Shown piece after piece: positions 1 to 13,110 of a stretch of DNA of 64,000 bases. The stretch lies in assembly GCF_047663525.1 (NCBI RefSeq), contig NC_092612.1, forward strand, positions 1,645,501-1,709,500, in the 5' to 3' direction. Under the pieces are notes generated by a model, which worked only from the letters and a program-made list of their open reading frames with translations, did not search any database and was not told the DNA's origin. How positions within the stretch are numbered: position 1 is the stretch's first letter; each line of letters opens with the position of its first letter. Origin of the DNA: Anas platyrhynchos. Its lineage: Eukaryota; Chordata; Aves; Anseriformes; Anatidae. The position numbers and the translations under genes are program-made.

Positions 1-1429
1 TGGTTGATTTTGGAAGGGGCAAGCGCCTGCTTTTGTAGGCAGGACAAGGTGAAGGTCTCCTCTGCTGCAGGTGGAGCTCTCTGCCCTCTCCTCTGCAGGC
101 ATTTTAGCCAAATTTCAGGCCACGCTGAGGGTCTTTTGCAGAGAGTTGGTTTTCACCATTGCAATGGGTATAAAAAAAAAAAAGCTCCTGCAGGCTTTGG
201 GCAGGTTTGGGGCTGAAAAAGTATTTTGTGTGGCACAAAGGGGCCCCGGTGCCAGCTGCGGCCAGGGGTCCACAGCAACCTTGCTATTGCCACTGCTTGC
301 TGAAATCTCCCTGGCTAGGTGCAAGAGCCCCCACTTTGCACAAAAGCGAGGCTGAAGGATTGCTAATGTATCATTATAATAATAATTATTTATTGTTATT
401 AAATCTGGAAGGCAGAGGTGTCCTTAAAAGCCACCCTGCTACCTCAGTCCCCCACCCTTGCGCGTGGTACCAGCGACCAGCATTGTGCACCGCTCTCCAG
501 CTCTGCTCGGCCTTTTGTCAGCCCCCTTTTCTGTGTCAATCAGATGGCTTTTGTCAGGTCCCAGACATGTTGTGTCCACACGCACACAAATATCCCCGCG
601 CAGAGCGTGGGGAGCATGGTGCACATTCAGATCATGCACTGCACCCTCCCGTGCACGAACACACACACACGCGGGCGCACACGCATGCTAAAGAGCCGCC
701 ACCATCGCTCCCTCCCTGTTCTTGGGGGGATTTGGGGTTTGGGGACAATGGGAAGCAGTGAGGGTGCTGCTCGAGGCGATGTGGCAGGTGTCCGTGCATC
801 CTTGGGGGCTGTCTGTCCCCCTGGATGGAGCCAGGGGCTGCTGGCACCTCTCTCCCTCACTTGACTTTCCCCCCTCGTTGTTTTTTTCTGTTGTGTTTTT
901 TTTTTTTTTCATTTTTTCCCCATGTTTCTTGAGCACGGGTTAATGTTCAATCAAGTCCGGGTGGGTGTGTCAAGGTGTTCCTAGAAAATATATATTTTGC
1001 AGTGCTGTTTTTGTCAGTCTGTGTGTAATTTGTGGCTCCAGGTGATAGCAGCAAGCTCGGAGAAAACAGAATTTGTGTTCAGGGCAACACCCCACATCTC
1101 TTCCCACCCAGACCCCTGGGCTCCACTCCCTCAGCTGCCCCAAACCCCCCAGTTTCACAGGCACTTTTGGGACCTTAGCTTGCTGAAACTCAAGGAAATC
1201 CGGGGCTAAATCCCATCACTTTTGGATGCTCTGTGGTGTGGGGCAAGGCTGGAAACCTTCCTGGGGTTGCCAGCTCCGTTCCTTGGCTGCTAAAATGGAT
1301 CAGTTTTGCAGCTGGCCCCTCATAGCACGGTCCCGACCAGCTGGAATTGAGCTTTTTACCCCAATCCCCATGGTGCGGCCATAACCCCAAGCCACCCTAG
1401 ACCTGGGGCGGCCATAACAACCACCCACG

Positions 1430-1800
1430 CCTTGACGGTGCCCGCAGGTCCCGATGGCACCCGCAGGCCCCCATGGCCTCCGGGGCCTGGCAGAGGACAC
1501 GAGGGACGAGGAGGAGGCAGGAGGGCGACATGGCAGCGGGCTCTGAAAACCCACAGCAGCCGCCTCCCTCCCGGGGCATCCACAAAATGGCGGCAGGGGC
1601 TCCCAAATGGCGGCGGGGCCCCGGCGGGGAAGATGCCGGCGCGGTGCCAGGGCCGCTGCGGAGGGCACAATGACTGGCACATAACGGCCCCTCGCCGCGG
1701 CCGCCCCTCAGCCGCGGCGGTGCCAGCTGTAGCCCCCCTCCCCTCCGCCTTGGCAAGGGCAGGCGGCCCCGCCATGGCCGCCTCTGAGGAGGATTAAGGC
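1430..1800. promoter_or_regulatory. CpG-rich island with repeated ATGGCGGC (YY1-like) motifs
   Basis: The stretch is CpG-dense. It contains AAAATGGCGGC and CAAATGGCGGC about 25 bases apart, plus related forms near 1630 and 1771. ATGGCGGC is the core of the YY1 site often found just downstream of vertebrate start sites. No convincing protein starts here, so this could be a promoter of a non-coding transcript. That is inference. Confidence 0.3.
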
Positions 1801-1930
1801 CGCAGTTGTGTCTCCCTCTTTCTTTCCCCCTCAGTGGCTGAGAACAGGAAACGTGAACCTATCTGAGACTAATTGACTTGCAAATTAATCGTTTGTCCCT
1901 GTGCCTGATAATTAGTGCTAACGATTTTTA
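1800..1930. promoter_or_regulatory. AT-rich island, candidate conserved non-coding element
   Basis: This is an abrupt drop in GC content inside GC-rich flanks. It carries several homeodomain-type cores (CTAATTG, AATTAATCG, ATAATTAG) within about 60 bases. Conservation cannot be tested here. The call rests on base composition and motif density alone. Confidence 0.3.
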
Positions 1931-2819
1931 CACCCCCCCCCCACCCCCACCCCCCCTTTTTGCCTCTCCTCCTCTTTATTTTCCGTGGGGCCGTTTTCCC
2001 TTTCTTCTTCTTCTTCCCCCTCTCCTTTTCCATCCCCAGCTGCCCCCCGCCGTGGGGTGGGGATGGCAGGGGGTTCGGGGGGCCATGGGGCCCGGTGGGG
2101 CGGCCGCGCCAGCACCCACAGCTGCTGCTTCGCTTCCCACGACTCGGTGCCAGCCCCGCGTCTGCCCGCCAAGGACAATGAGCGGGGGGCCGGAGAGGGG
2201 GGCTTGGGGCTTTTGGGGGGGCTGCAAACGAGCTGGGAGACGGGCGGTGGGGATGTGGCGCCGCTTTGGATGTGGCTGCAGGGCAGCACATGCTTCCCAC
2301 CTTCCCAAATCAATGGGGAAGGGGCATCAGAAAATATAAAGGATTGCATCAGTTCGTGAGGAAGATGCTGGAGGATGGGGGGGTGGGGGGGTGTTGTTCC
2401 CCAGCCTTCCCTCTTCCTTTATTTGGGGGGGATACATCTCTTTTTGCACGTCGGGAGGTGTTGATCCTCAAGGAGCCCAGTGATGCTCTGGTTCCTTGGA
2501 TCCACGAGCAGCGGCTGGTGGGGCTTTGTCCAAAAACCTCACCTGGACCAGGGGTCCTGCAGGGCATGGGCGATGCTGCTGCTGGAGCCTGCTTTTAGTA
2601 GAGGATAGAGGGGAAAAAAGCATTTTTTGGGGTCATTTCCATGGTCCACAGTGCAATGACTCCTCTTGGCGCTGTCTCTCGTGCCTGAGCCTGGGAGCAG
2701 CATCTGCTTAGGGCTGCAGGGAGAGACATGCTCCAGTTCGCTGGTGATATTTCAATGGAAAAAGCAGTTTTGCTGGAATCGACACATTTTACAGGAGCGT
2801 TTTTTCCTGTCAGCAACAA

Positions 2820-3075
2820 AACAACCCCGCTAATATATTGTTCTAATTCTTTTATTGAGGACTGGTAATGTGAAATGCCAGAAAGTACCTTTATTTTGAT
2901 TGTTTCATTCCGATAAACTTTTGCTGGGTACTGTATCTCTAATCAGACCGCACTATCTAAATCACCGGGAATTCTGTACGTCGTCTTCTGATACAATTCA
3001 AACCAAAATGCCCCGCTGCCTCTACATGGGAATTCTTGAGAAATCCCACATGCCAAATTTCATTTTATTTTCCCC
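2820..3075. promoter_or_regulatory. AT-rich island, candidate conserved non-coding element
   Basis: About 250 bases of balanced composition sit between C-rich flanks. They have no tandem structure and no open frame of interest. The stretch looks like unique, constrained sequence rather than decayed repeat, but this is judged by eye. Confidence 0.25.
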
Positions 3076-4899
3076 GTCATTGGGAAGAAAGAGATATCAT
3101 TTTGGGGGAGTGCAGGGGGCTCCCCTTTCCCCGCTGCTGGATGGGGTCTGTGCCCTCCCCGCCGCTGGCTGCGGGTGGGAGCCCCGTGCCCACCTTCCCC
3201 CCGCTCTCCTCCAGCCACATCCTCCTCTGCTGCCCCACCGTAGATAATTAAAGGGATCCTTTTCCTTGCAGCTTGCCTCCCCAAGTGCTTCTGGTGCCTG
3301 ACACGATTTGTCAGCTCTACCCCTGCTGTAATCCTATTTTTGCCACCCCCTCCCTGCCCTGCTTTGTGTCCGGGGCTCTCTTCCCCTCTCGTCTTGCAGC
3401 TCCCGCTGCTCAGCCGGTCCCTTCCTTGGGAGCCTGCAGTCCATCAACCCCAGTGCAGCTCTTCAACTCGGCGCTTATCAACTCGGCGTGTTTGGTTTGA
3501 CCAGAGTTAATTGCACACAAGCCCCGGCCGTCAGCACACAGGGGCTCTTTGTTCCTGCAAGGATCGCCTGCCCTGTAGGGTCGTGGTGGCCACGACCTGC
3601 CATCCCCGAGGGTCGCTCCACCGACGTGCACTGTCGATTCAATCGGGCCCCGTGGCGGAGGGTGGGATGGTGCGGGTTGCTGCGGTGAGACAGCCGAAAT
3701 AGGGAGAGGGACAGCCAGGAGCGGGCATTGGAGCCTTTGGGGTCAGGTTCATTGAAGTAATGCAATGATTAGCAAAGGCCATCGAGCTTTATGGCTGAGG
3801 AGAGAGGGTGACAAAGAAGTTCAGGGTGGATTAACCCCCGGCAGACCTGTACAAGAGGTCTCCCAGATTAAGTTGAAGTTCAGTGGTCTGTGAAGGCTCC
3901 CTTTTCACCGGGGTGCTCTGCTGGAGCAGCTGTGGGGCTGGGGATTGCTCTGCAGCCCGTGGCTGTGGACCAGGCTGTTGTGGCATCTCAGTTCCCCACA
4001 CACCAGGTTCAATTCCCCTTAACTAACACCCTGTGTCTTTAGGGACCTGAGTCCCCACGTGGCTTTCCTGGGGGGCTTTTCAAGCTGCTCGGAAGCATCC
4101 AGTGAACTCTTATCGGTCTTGTGGTTTTCCTCCAACAGGCTCGCGTTGTGTTCTCATCAGTACGGTGCTAACAACACGAGGACCATCGCTGTAAAGCACC
4201 TGGCAAGCCATGGCAGCCAGGGCCTAGGGCTCCTGGGTGGCACTTGGTGCTGCTCAGAGCCAAGGGAGCTGGTCAGGGATGAGCCAATTTGCTCTCCTGC
4301 CATCCCTTGGGGCTGGGGTGCCTGGTGGTGGCTGCTAGGAGGTACCAGTGCAACCAGCGCTGATACTGGTGGCACTAGCCCTGAGGTTTTGGTGCCCCTG
4401 GACCAGCAGAGCTCTCCATGGGGACCCTTCCTGACCTTCCTCATCCAGCCAGGTCCTCCTCTGCTGCTGCTGGGGAAGAAAACCTCATCAACAGCCCCTG
4501 GGCTCCACCTGAGCGAGCTCCAGAGAAGGGTCAGGCTCATTTCGGAGGGCGCAGGGGATGGTGGCTGGCAGCAGCAGTGGGGATGAGCCCCTTGTGAGCA
4601 TTTCCTTGGTCCTTCTGAGCATTTTCTTAGCCCTTGTGAGCATTTCCTCGGCCCGAGCCATGGCTCAGGCAGGTGGGAACGGCCCCGGAGCGGCGCGGGC
4701 TGGCGAGACGCAGCCTCGAGGCGGTTTCCCAATCCCGCGCACCTGGTACTCCGTCAATGCAGCCACTTGGCTAAATGTGGGTCATTGTAGGAGGGTGCAG
4801 CCACTCGAGCAAACAAGCCTCAATTGCCCACTGATTGGGGTGGCTGAGAGCACCATCGCTGAAATTTCTGAGGGGGGAGGCATTAATAATCCCCATTCT

Positions 4900-5340
4900 G
4901 TCTCTGCAGCCCTTGCCCCCTTGTTATTTCTCTCTTTGTGTCTTAATTTGGCCCATTATTATTATTTTATAAAAGGGCCCTTTCTCCACCCCCTCCCTCT
5001 TGAAGACACTCCTTAGACCGATGGGAAAATGGCAAGGAATAATTATGAAAAACATCAGTGGAGAGAGGGCCATCTGAGAGGGATTAAAGGATTACAATTA
5101 AAACTCATTTTAGGGAGGTGATGTGACATTAGCGTTTTCATTCTTCCCCCCCACCCCCCTTCCCCAAACACCCTCCGGGCTATCTGGGTCTAAGTTGATT
5201 AAATGACAAACTCCAGCTCAGAGGGAAACAACAACAAATTAAAAAGAGAGTAAAATGAAAAACAACAACCCCCCAAAAAATGATTTGTGAAATTAAAGCG
5301 AAATTGAGGTCACCGAGAATTACGGAAAGTCCTGGCAGCA
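4900..5340. promoter_or_regulatory. AT-rich island with multiple ATTA/TAAT cores, candidate enhancer
   Basis: About 440 bases are much richer in A and T than their surroundings. They include GGATTAAAGGATTACAATTA near 5080-5100, TTGATTAAATGAC near 5196, and repeated AACAAC/ACAACA tracts near 5228-5270. There is no coding potential. Such islands beside neural genes are often developmental enhancers; here that is inference. Confidence 0.3.
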
Positions 5341-6547
5341 GCTGGAAACGGGGTGGACAAAGCACCTGCTGCTGATACCGGGTTCCTGGCGGTGGGAGCA
5401 TCTCCCCTCTGCCTGGTCCAGCGGGCAGGGGGAGGTCTGCGAGGGGTCTCCCCCAGGAGCTGGGCTGCAGAAACGCCTCGCAGGCTTGCGTCGTGGTTTC
5501 GTGCCCACCCTCTGCTCCACGAGGTCTCGTCCCCAGGAAGGGGACGTGGGGTTTGGCTGTGGGACCCTGCGCTTGTGGTGCTCTTCTTCCATCGGCTGCA
5601 GCTTTGCAGCAGGGAGCACGGCCCGGGAGAGGCGAGCGTGCAAAATGCTGCCGGGGGCCGTGGAGCCCTGGTTTCTGCCTGGGTGCTTTCCCTCCTGCCA
5701 TCGCTGCCTGGCACGTTGTTCTCTGCTCTGGCTGCTCGGATTCGCACTTTGCAGCTCCTACTAGTGGCTGGAGCCAGCCAGACCCTGCCTCGCTCGGGTG
5801 GGCTTCGTGCCGGCCGCGGCACGGTTCCGACCCCCGGAAAAAAAAGCAGAAAGAGTGGAGGGCGATGAGACCTTCCCTCTCCTCCTCGCCCATGGGTTTC
5901 CTGCCCTTTCCTCCTCCTGATGGTGTTCCTGAGAGCAGGAGCTGCTCCTCGTGTGTTGGCTCAGTGCTGTCGTAAATCAGGGGTGGTGGGAACGCTCTGG
6001 GGAGCTGGCGTTTCCCCGTGCCGGGACTTTATTTCAGCAAGGAAAAGGAATTATAGGCCGATCGCTGGCCGTTTGGGCTAATGGTGATGAAGCTCGGGAT
6101 GGGGGATTCCCCTCCATAAATCAGAAATGTCTACGAATCAAATGATTCTGATGACGGGGGCACCTAAACCCGTGCTGGCAGCCCCGTTGGAAGGGGAGAC
6201 GATGGGAAGACGCGAGGCAGAGCTGCGCAGCTCGGATTCACGATGCTTTTTGGGCTGCAGGGCCCCAAGCCCCCATCCTCTGCCCTGAAAACACAGATCC
6301 CACTGCACAAATTAAGGCAAGGAGGCCTGCGAGCACCCGAGCTGAGGTCGCTTCTCCCCAACCCGTGCGTTTCAGCGGTGGGAGCAGGGGTCTGGCACGG
6401 GGAGGCTGCGTCCCACGGCCTGGCACGGCGGGCGCCCCATCACGTGGAGGCACACGTGGGCACGAGCGTTTGTCATGTGGGGTGCCACATCGTGTCTCGT
6501 ACGGGGAGGCAGGGAGAGCTGCAAAAAGCTTAACGGAAGGGAAACTC

Positions 6548-6593
6548 CCCCTCCTCCTCCTCCTCCTCCTCCTCCTCCTCCTCCTCCTCCTCT
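6548..6593 (+). repeat. (CTC)n microsatellite
   Basis: About 15 uninterrupted CTC triplets sit between unique flanks. Confidence 0.95.
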
Positions 6594-7216
6594 CTCCCCC
6601 CCACTAGATCCAGCCTATTTTCTTTCCTCTCCTTTTGTTTCTGGTTTCCGGAACTATGCGGAAAAGCAAAGCGTGGGGAGAAGAAAGAGGCTGAAGAGAG
6701 CTGGCATCTGGCAGGGAAAAGAACAAAATAGCGGAGCAGGGCTCTGGGCGGAGGTGCAAAGGGCCCCGGACCTTGCCAAGCAGCGGCTGCCCAGGACCTG
6801 GGCGAGCCCCAGGAAAAATCAGGGTCTGAACAGGGGACAGGCTCCCGGGGAGGTGCAGAGCAGCACGGGGTCAAGATCTTGATGGGTGACGGTGGCAGAA
6901 AGCCAATCCTTGAATTTAGGGGCCATGTGGGCACCTCTCTGGGTGCCCCCCTGCATCCATCCCCCTGTGCCACACGCCTCCCCCAGCCCTGCACCCTTAG
7001 GTGCGCCCCAGCAGCTCATTTCTGGGTGCTCCCAGCACCAAGGGGCCGGTCTTTAGGTGGTCTCATCCTGCACCCGTGGCGGAGCAGAGGAGGAGGAGGC
7101 GGAGGCGATGCTGCCATGGTCGCTGCCTCGGCTGCGATTTTCGGAGAGGCGTGCGTGCCTCCGCGATGTCCCTTTTACAGTCGGGGTGAGAAATGCCTGA
7201 ATATGTTTGATTCCTG

Positions 7217-7243
7217 TTTTTTTTTTTTTTTTTTTTTTTTTTT
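7217..7243 (+). repeat. Poly-T tract, 27 bases
   Basis: An uninterrupted run of T follows a unique stretch. Just downstream, at 7290-7320, lies a short AT-rich motif cluster (GTTAATTGGGTAAATTAATT). Confidence 0.9.
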
Positions 7244-8302
7244 CTCTGTCCTGGCCAGCACAGAGAGGTCTTTGCATACAGCCCCAGTGAAGATAATGTT
7301 AATTGGGTAAATTAATTAGAACCAAGATGCAGTGTTTTCCCCCTGAGGAGGAAATACAGTAAACTCCATTTTTTTTTGTGAGCTGTTTTATTCAGCCAGG
7401 GGGGTCGCGGCAGAATAGCGGTGTCAAAGGAGCTGCCACTTCCAAGGTCCTTGTGTCCCCCCCGTGCCGCCCCAGAAAGGGAACAAAACTCTGTTGACAG
7501 CAAAGTCCCAGCAGGAGCCCTGGGCTGAGGGGCACGGGGCGGCGAAGCGGAAAGGGTGCCAGGTTTCCGAGCGCCGTGAGGGAACAGGCTTTGGTCTCCG
7601 GCATTTCAATGGGCCGGGGGAAGCAAAATCAGCCCTTTCAGGGCCGATCGCGTTGTTCTCTGTCCCTACGGGGACAACGTGCTGCTGGCAGCAGGATGGG
7701 GTGCAACGGACAAAGGGGGAACGGGGAGCGGGCACGGTCCCACCTCGGGATGCTCCCGGAGGCACCCAGACCCCGGTGGCTGGGCACGGGGAGCAGCCCC
7801 AGGAGTGGTTTTGGAGCACCCAGGGGTGTTTCTGTCCTTACATCTTTGTTGTGCTGTCCTTCGAGGTGCACAAAACGCCTCCAGTGCATGGGCACGGCTG
7901 CACCACGCTCGCTCGCTGACCCTCTCCTGCTGCAGCCCTCGGATTTGCAGCTTTTTAGGCATCGGACCCCAAAATCCCTCGACCAGGAGAGCCCAGCCTG
8001 GACGTGGGGTGTTTCTGAGTGCCTCCACCACCCGTGCTGTGGGACGGGAAGGTTTGGGGCTGAGCAGCGGCGGGTTTGGGGATTTTCACACCGGGCACTG
8101 CTGCACCCTGGGGATGCTCAGGGCTGGTCCCAGCACCACCGCAGCACCACCTCCCGTCAGCATCCCCCGGCTCGCAGGGAAGTGCATCCTGGGAATTTCC
8201 TTCCCCAAATACCTTCACCCCAAGCCCGGTCGGGCAGACAACCTTCCATCGTCATATTTAACTCCCCCTCCCGCTGCTGACCGAAGCCAGGATGAAAGCA
8301 GC

Positions 8303-8336
8303 TTTTTTTTTTTTTTTTTTCCCTCTTTCTTTCTTT

Positions 8337-8371
<35 letters not shown>
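8303..8371 (+). repeat. T-rich tract
   Basis: Two long T runs are separated by a short CTTT-repeat segment. There is no adjacent SINE or LINE body that I can recognise. Confidence 0.9.
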
Positions 8372-8373
<2 letters not shown>

Positions 8374-11300
8374 GGCGTTTCATTAGCCTCCAAATCAGAC
8401 AGGCTAAACAATGGCGTTCTGTCAGCGATGGGCTTTCGTGCTGATTTCATCTCCTCTCTCATCCGTATGCAAACCAGGCTCCAGCAGGCTTTGGCCATGC
8501 CATGGAAACCGAGGTGCAGGCCCGGAATGGGGGTTCTCGGAGTGAGAAATCTCCCGGTCGCTTTTTCCCATTTGCATAATGCAACTTTTCTTCCTGCAGA
8601 CACTGAGGCGCTTTTGTTTATAGAGAGCCCAGGGAAAGGGGGGTGCCGGGGCCGGAGGGGGGCCTTGGGGGGAGCGGGGAAGAGGAGGACAGCGCTCGCC
8701 AAAGGAGAAAGGCGCGGGGAGACTGGAAGGGAATAAATATGAGGATGGGAACTGGGAGATGGGGCAGGGACGGGGCCCCCCCGGGTGCTCCTTTGGCCTC
8801 TCGGTGGTGGCTGAAGGTTTTGGGGTCCTTGGGGTGCCGGGAAGCGGGGTGTGCACTGGATGAAAGCCTCTGGTCGTGAGAACCCCCCAGAGGGAGCAGG
8901 AGCCCCCCGTGAAACACCTCGAGGGGTTCGTGCAAGGAGCCTCCAAACCTCAGCTGGGGGAAACCGGAGGAAGCTCGGGGAGCGGCGACCCCGGGGGTGA
9001 AACCACCCCAGGTTTACGCCCAGGGATGTGTGGGGACAGAGGTTAAGGGCACAAAACCGCAGCCCTTTCCTCTCCCTTGAAGCGCAGCGAGCTCCAAAGT
9101 CTCAAGGGGAGGTGGAGGAGGCAAGGATCCAGCCCGAAGTCTGCTTCCCAGCGGTGTCCCTCGTTTTTTGGGGGGGATACTTGGAGCAGTTTGCGTCCTG
9201 TCGTGCTCCTCTCCCTCTGCAAAGCAGCAATCCAGACCTCCTGAGATCGAACGGGGGAGCAGGGGGTTGCTCTGACCGCTCTCATCACCCCCAATAGCTG
9301 CGTCCCCTAAAAACAAGCCCAGGCTCCATCCCAACCATCAGGGCATCTGATTTTTGGGTGGGATGGGTGCGTGTCCCACAGCAATAATGCCAGCAATAAT
9401 CGCAGAGAAATGTATTCATCAGCGACACACGGCAGATGTGGAACCTGCAGTTAGGAGTGTTTGGAGAGGCGTAAAAATCCCTGGGAATAATTCCGAAACG
9501 GGGTGTGGGAGCTGAAGCTGGGGAGGTGGGGATATTTGGGGGTTTAGCCTCAAAGTGGGGCCGCGCTGTTTTTAAGGTGATTTGGTGTGAGTTGGGCGGA
9601 GATCAGGGGAAAGTCCATGATAAAAATGGAGTTGGTGCTCCGAGGACAGGCATGGGACACGTCACCAGAGCCAGCGAAGCTGCCGGCAGAGCCTCGGCAG
9701 CACGTGGGCACCGCACGGCTTTGATCTGGAATCGGCTCCAGCCCCACTTCCAGGGCTGTTTGCGCTTTGGGGTCTGGTTGCACACACGAGTGGGGACCCG
9801 GTGCTCCTCCATCCCCTACAGAGAGCAGCCGGGATCCATCCGAGGTGACCCACCTGATGTAAAACACCAAATCTCAGGCAGGCAGCACCTTCGTTAGCGC
9901 AGCCCTGCATCACCGGCGCGGCTGCGATGCTGCTAACGCGCTGTAAAAGGGATGGGGATCTTGAGGAGGCTGCTCTGGGGCTTTTTTTTTTGTTGTTTTC
10001 GGTCTGATTCCTGCAGAAAGTGAGATCTCTGCGATCGCAAGGGCGCATCTGTCATTTCTCACCTCTCTCCCAGGAGCTTCTGAAATGGGGCGACTTCAGC
10101 CCCGTTTGGCTCGGTGCCGTTTCCCGATCCCCAGCCTGCAGGGACTGCTTTGGGGCTCCGTTTATGTTTATTTTTCGGAAGCTGGTGTCTGGTGTTAGCT
10201 CCGAAAAGCAGCTTTGGCTTCCACACACAGGACCGGTGAAGGTCTCAGCCCAAGGAGGCTCCTGGGGATCTCACCCCAAAGGATCCCTGCTTTTCTGGGC
10301 ACACTGCCTGCCTGCTCCTGCCCGCTCCGAGTGCCCTCCTCGTGGAGCAGGGAGGTTGCCCGAGCACATCAGGGGCAGTGCCATGAGGGGAAAGGAGCCT
10401 GCTGGAGTCAAACACTCGGCTTGGGTGCAGGGGGAGCTGCTTCGCACGTGGCTGTGCCAGCAGGGGAAGGGGCAGCTCGCTGCGGCGCACCGGGCTGCAC
10501 CGGAGCAGGGAGAGGGCTCCCCGGCATCGCTTCCACCCTCCGGCCCACTGGTCATGCCAATTTGTCACCAAGCTGGGATTTCAATTAAACCCCCAAAGGA
10601 GGGGTCAGGGGTTACGCAAACACGGTGGCAAAGGCCACTCGCCTGGAGGGCTTCCCCCGAGGCCGCCGCTGCCGGCCCCTCGCTTTACACAGCCCCAATT
10701 GACCCGGGCTGAGGGCCGGCATTGTTCCCCCCGCGCGCCATTCAAGAGGCCGTTTGTCAATAAAATTGACCTCTGGGCTCCCAGGGATGCAGCCTCCTCC
10801 TCTTCCTCCCTCTCCCAGCGGCTCGGAGTGGAGCCGGCAGCACCTCGGCCGTCCCCGTGCCCCGGGGGGGGAGCAGAGAGGGGCGAGCTGGGGGGCACGG
10901 CAAGGCCCCCAGTGTTTTGCCGGGCTCTGCCCTTTGCTCCCTGGCGTTTGACCAAAACCATTTGGTGATTTCCAGACAGAGCAATTGGGGAATTCATCTT
11001 AAGCACTGGCATCATCCATCCCCAGCACCGGCATCGTTCCCCCTCTCCGGTTCTCCTCTCACAGCCATTCCTGCGCCCCTTCCCCACGAGCACCCCGTGA
11101 TGGTTTCCGACTCCTCTCCTCCCTTTTACGCAGGGACCCAGCTTTTTTTTTTCTTCCTCCAGCAGAACCAGGTCCTGTTTCACCCCCAGCAGCATCTCTC
11201 CGTACCTGCCTCCCTCCCCTTTGTTTTTTTGGGGTACCACGGGGCTCCCTTTGGGTTTGCGCCCCGCTTGTGCCAGGCAGCGTGGCGAACCTGCAGCCGC

Positions 11301-12689
11301 TTGGACGGGCGGGTATCGTGGAGCAAGTGGCAATTAGCGTGGGTAAAGAGCCCCTTAGTGCCTGTCCCTTACATAACACCTTTGTTTCCTCGTAAATAGA
11401 CTTGACTCCCATTTTTTTTTTGCCGGGGGCCTTTATTCCCTCTTGATTTTATTTTATCGTTCTCGGGACCTGGCGGAAGAAGGAGCCGATTGTTCGCCCG
11501 GTGGCACCAGCGATTTTAATTGCTCTGCCCCCGGTGCTGGCACCCGGGGGCTCGTTACGCCGCTGGCACCGAGCAAACGGAGCAAACCGTAATTGCAAGG
11601 GGTCAAAGGGGTGCTCCTGCTGGGGGGGGCTTGGCAGCAGGGCCGGGCTTTGCCCCCCCCCCCGGGGTTGGGGTCAGGGAGGGATCCTGGGTGGCTCTGG
11701 GTTGGGATCGGTTCACGCCGTGCCCTCCTGTCGCCAGATAACGCAGGGATCCAGGGGGATTTGCACCCATGGGTGGTGCCGGGGTGCCATGGGGCGCTTT
11801 GGGGTGCTGGTGTCAAGCACCGGGGGTGCTGTTGGGGCTCCCCTTTTGTCACGGCACCGCTGGTGTTCCCGAGGCCCCGATGCCAGCACCGGCGGTGCCG
11901 TGTGGCCACAAGGAGCCCTCGGGCGCTGCTCTTTGTTCGGAGCGGGGATGTTCGGGCCCCTGCTCCTCTCCGGAGCCTCCCCTCTCCCATCTGGCACCCA
12001 TTATCGGGCGCGTGCCCCAGCCCCGTCTGACACGGAGCTTTACAGGTGTCGCTCGGATAACGATTCACACTCCCAGGAAGGTGGGAAAGATGATTAGCTG
12101 GCTTTCCATCAACCCGCACACGGCATCAGCTGGGCCTGGGGGGGGGGAGGCGGCGGGGGCCGCCGATGTGTAAGGACACGTCGGGAGCCCGGGCTTTGTC
12201 CTGCCCCTAATTCCAATGCACTCGTGGGCACCCCTTTTGTGTGCCTTAGTTTCCCCAGCTGTAGCAGAGAGATGTTGTTATTGCCTCGCCGTGTGAAACA
12301 CCCTCGGAGCAGCTGATTGAGCTCAAAAAAAAAAAGAAAAAAAAGGGGGAAAAAAGAAAAAAAAAAAAGAGGTGATTCAGGCAGGGCTCTCGGCAGCTGG
12401 CGCAGTCGGGGCTCCCGGGGGACAGGGCTGGGAGCAGGGGGGGTGACGTGAGTTAGATGAGCCCGTGGCTATGGCAAACAGCAAAATCAGCTTTTTTTGC
12501 CCCGTTCTTTGTGTGCCCAGGCCGCGGGGCATCCCCCTGGGCTGGGCTGCGGGTTGCGAGGGGTCGCGGAGCACAGCGTGCCCTGCCAGGCGGGGAAACT
12601 GAGGCACGAGGGGTCTCAGGGCTGGAGAGGCATCTGGGTGAGGAGCCGAGGCTGCTCCCCACGGGGCTGTCACCGTCACCCCAACATCA

Positions 12690-13110
12690 CCGCCCGTCCC
12701 GGGCCCCCGGTGCCGCGGGCAGAGCCGGCGTTGCCTCTCCCCGCAGAAGCGGGGCTCCGGGATTATCCGCTCAGCCGCGCCATCTGTTCGCCAAACTGCC
12801 ATCATTATGTTCGACTTGGGAAGAAAACGGCCCCTACAGAGAAGCAATTTGTTCGCTGACGAAACCTTTCAGGCTCTCGCCGTCCCACCCGACCCTCGCC
12901 GCCGCGCGGGCGAGCTCTCGGCGCGCTCGCCGGGGCTTAAACAATCCTGCGGGGAGCGCGGCGGCGCGCGAGCCGGCCGTGGGGAGGGTGCGGGGCTCCC
13001 TAATCCGATTACCAAACATAACAGCCCTCGGAGGGGCCGGGGTGGGCGAGGGGAGGAGGAGGAGGAGGGAGGTGGGCTTCGCGCCCGACCCTTGCGTCGG
13101 AGGGTCTCGC
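12690..13110. promoter_or_regulatory. CpG island with embedded homeodomain-type sites
   Basis: CpG density is high through 12890-13000, with several GCGC and CGCG clusters. It is flanked by less GC-rich patches: 12780-12860, and 13006-13025 with a CTAATCCGATTACC core. The layout fits a promoter or CpG-island enhancer. No coding exon was found on either strand. RHBG lies on the minus strand ending near 14.3 kb, so this island is downstream of RHBG and not its promoter. Confidence 0.3.
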
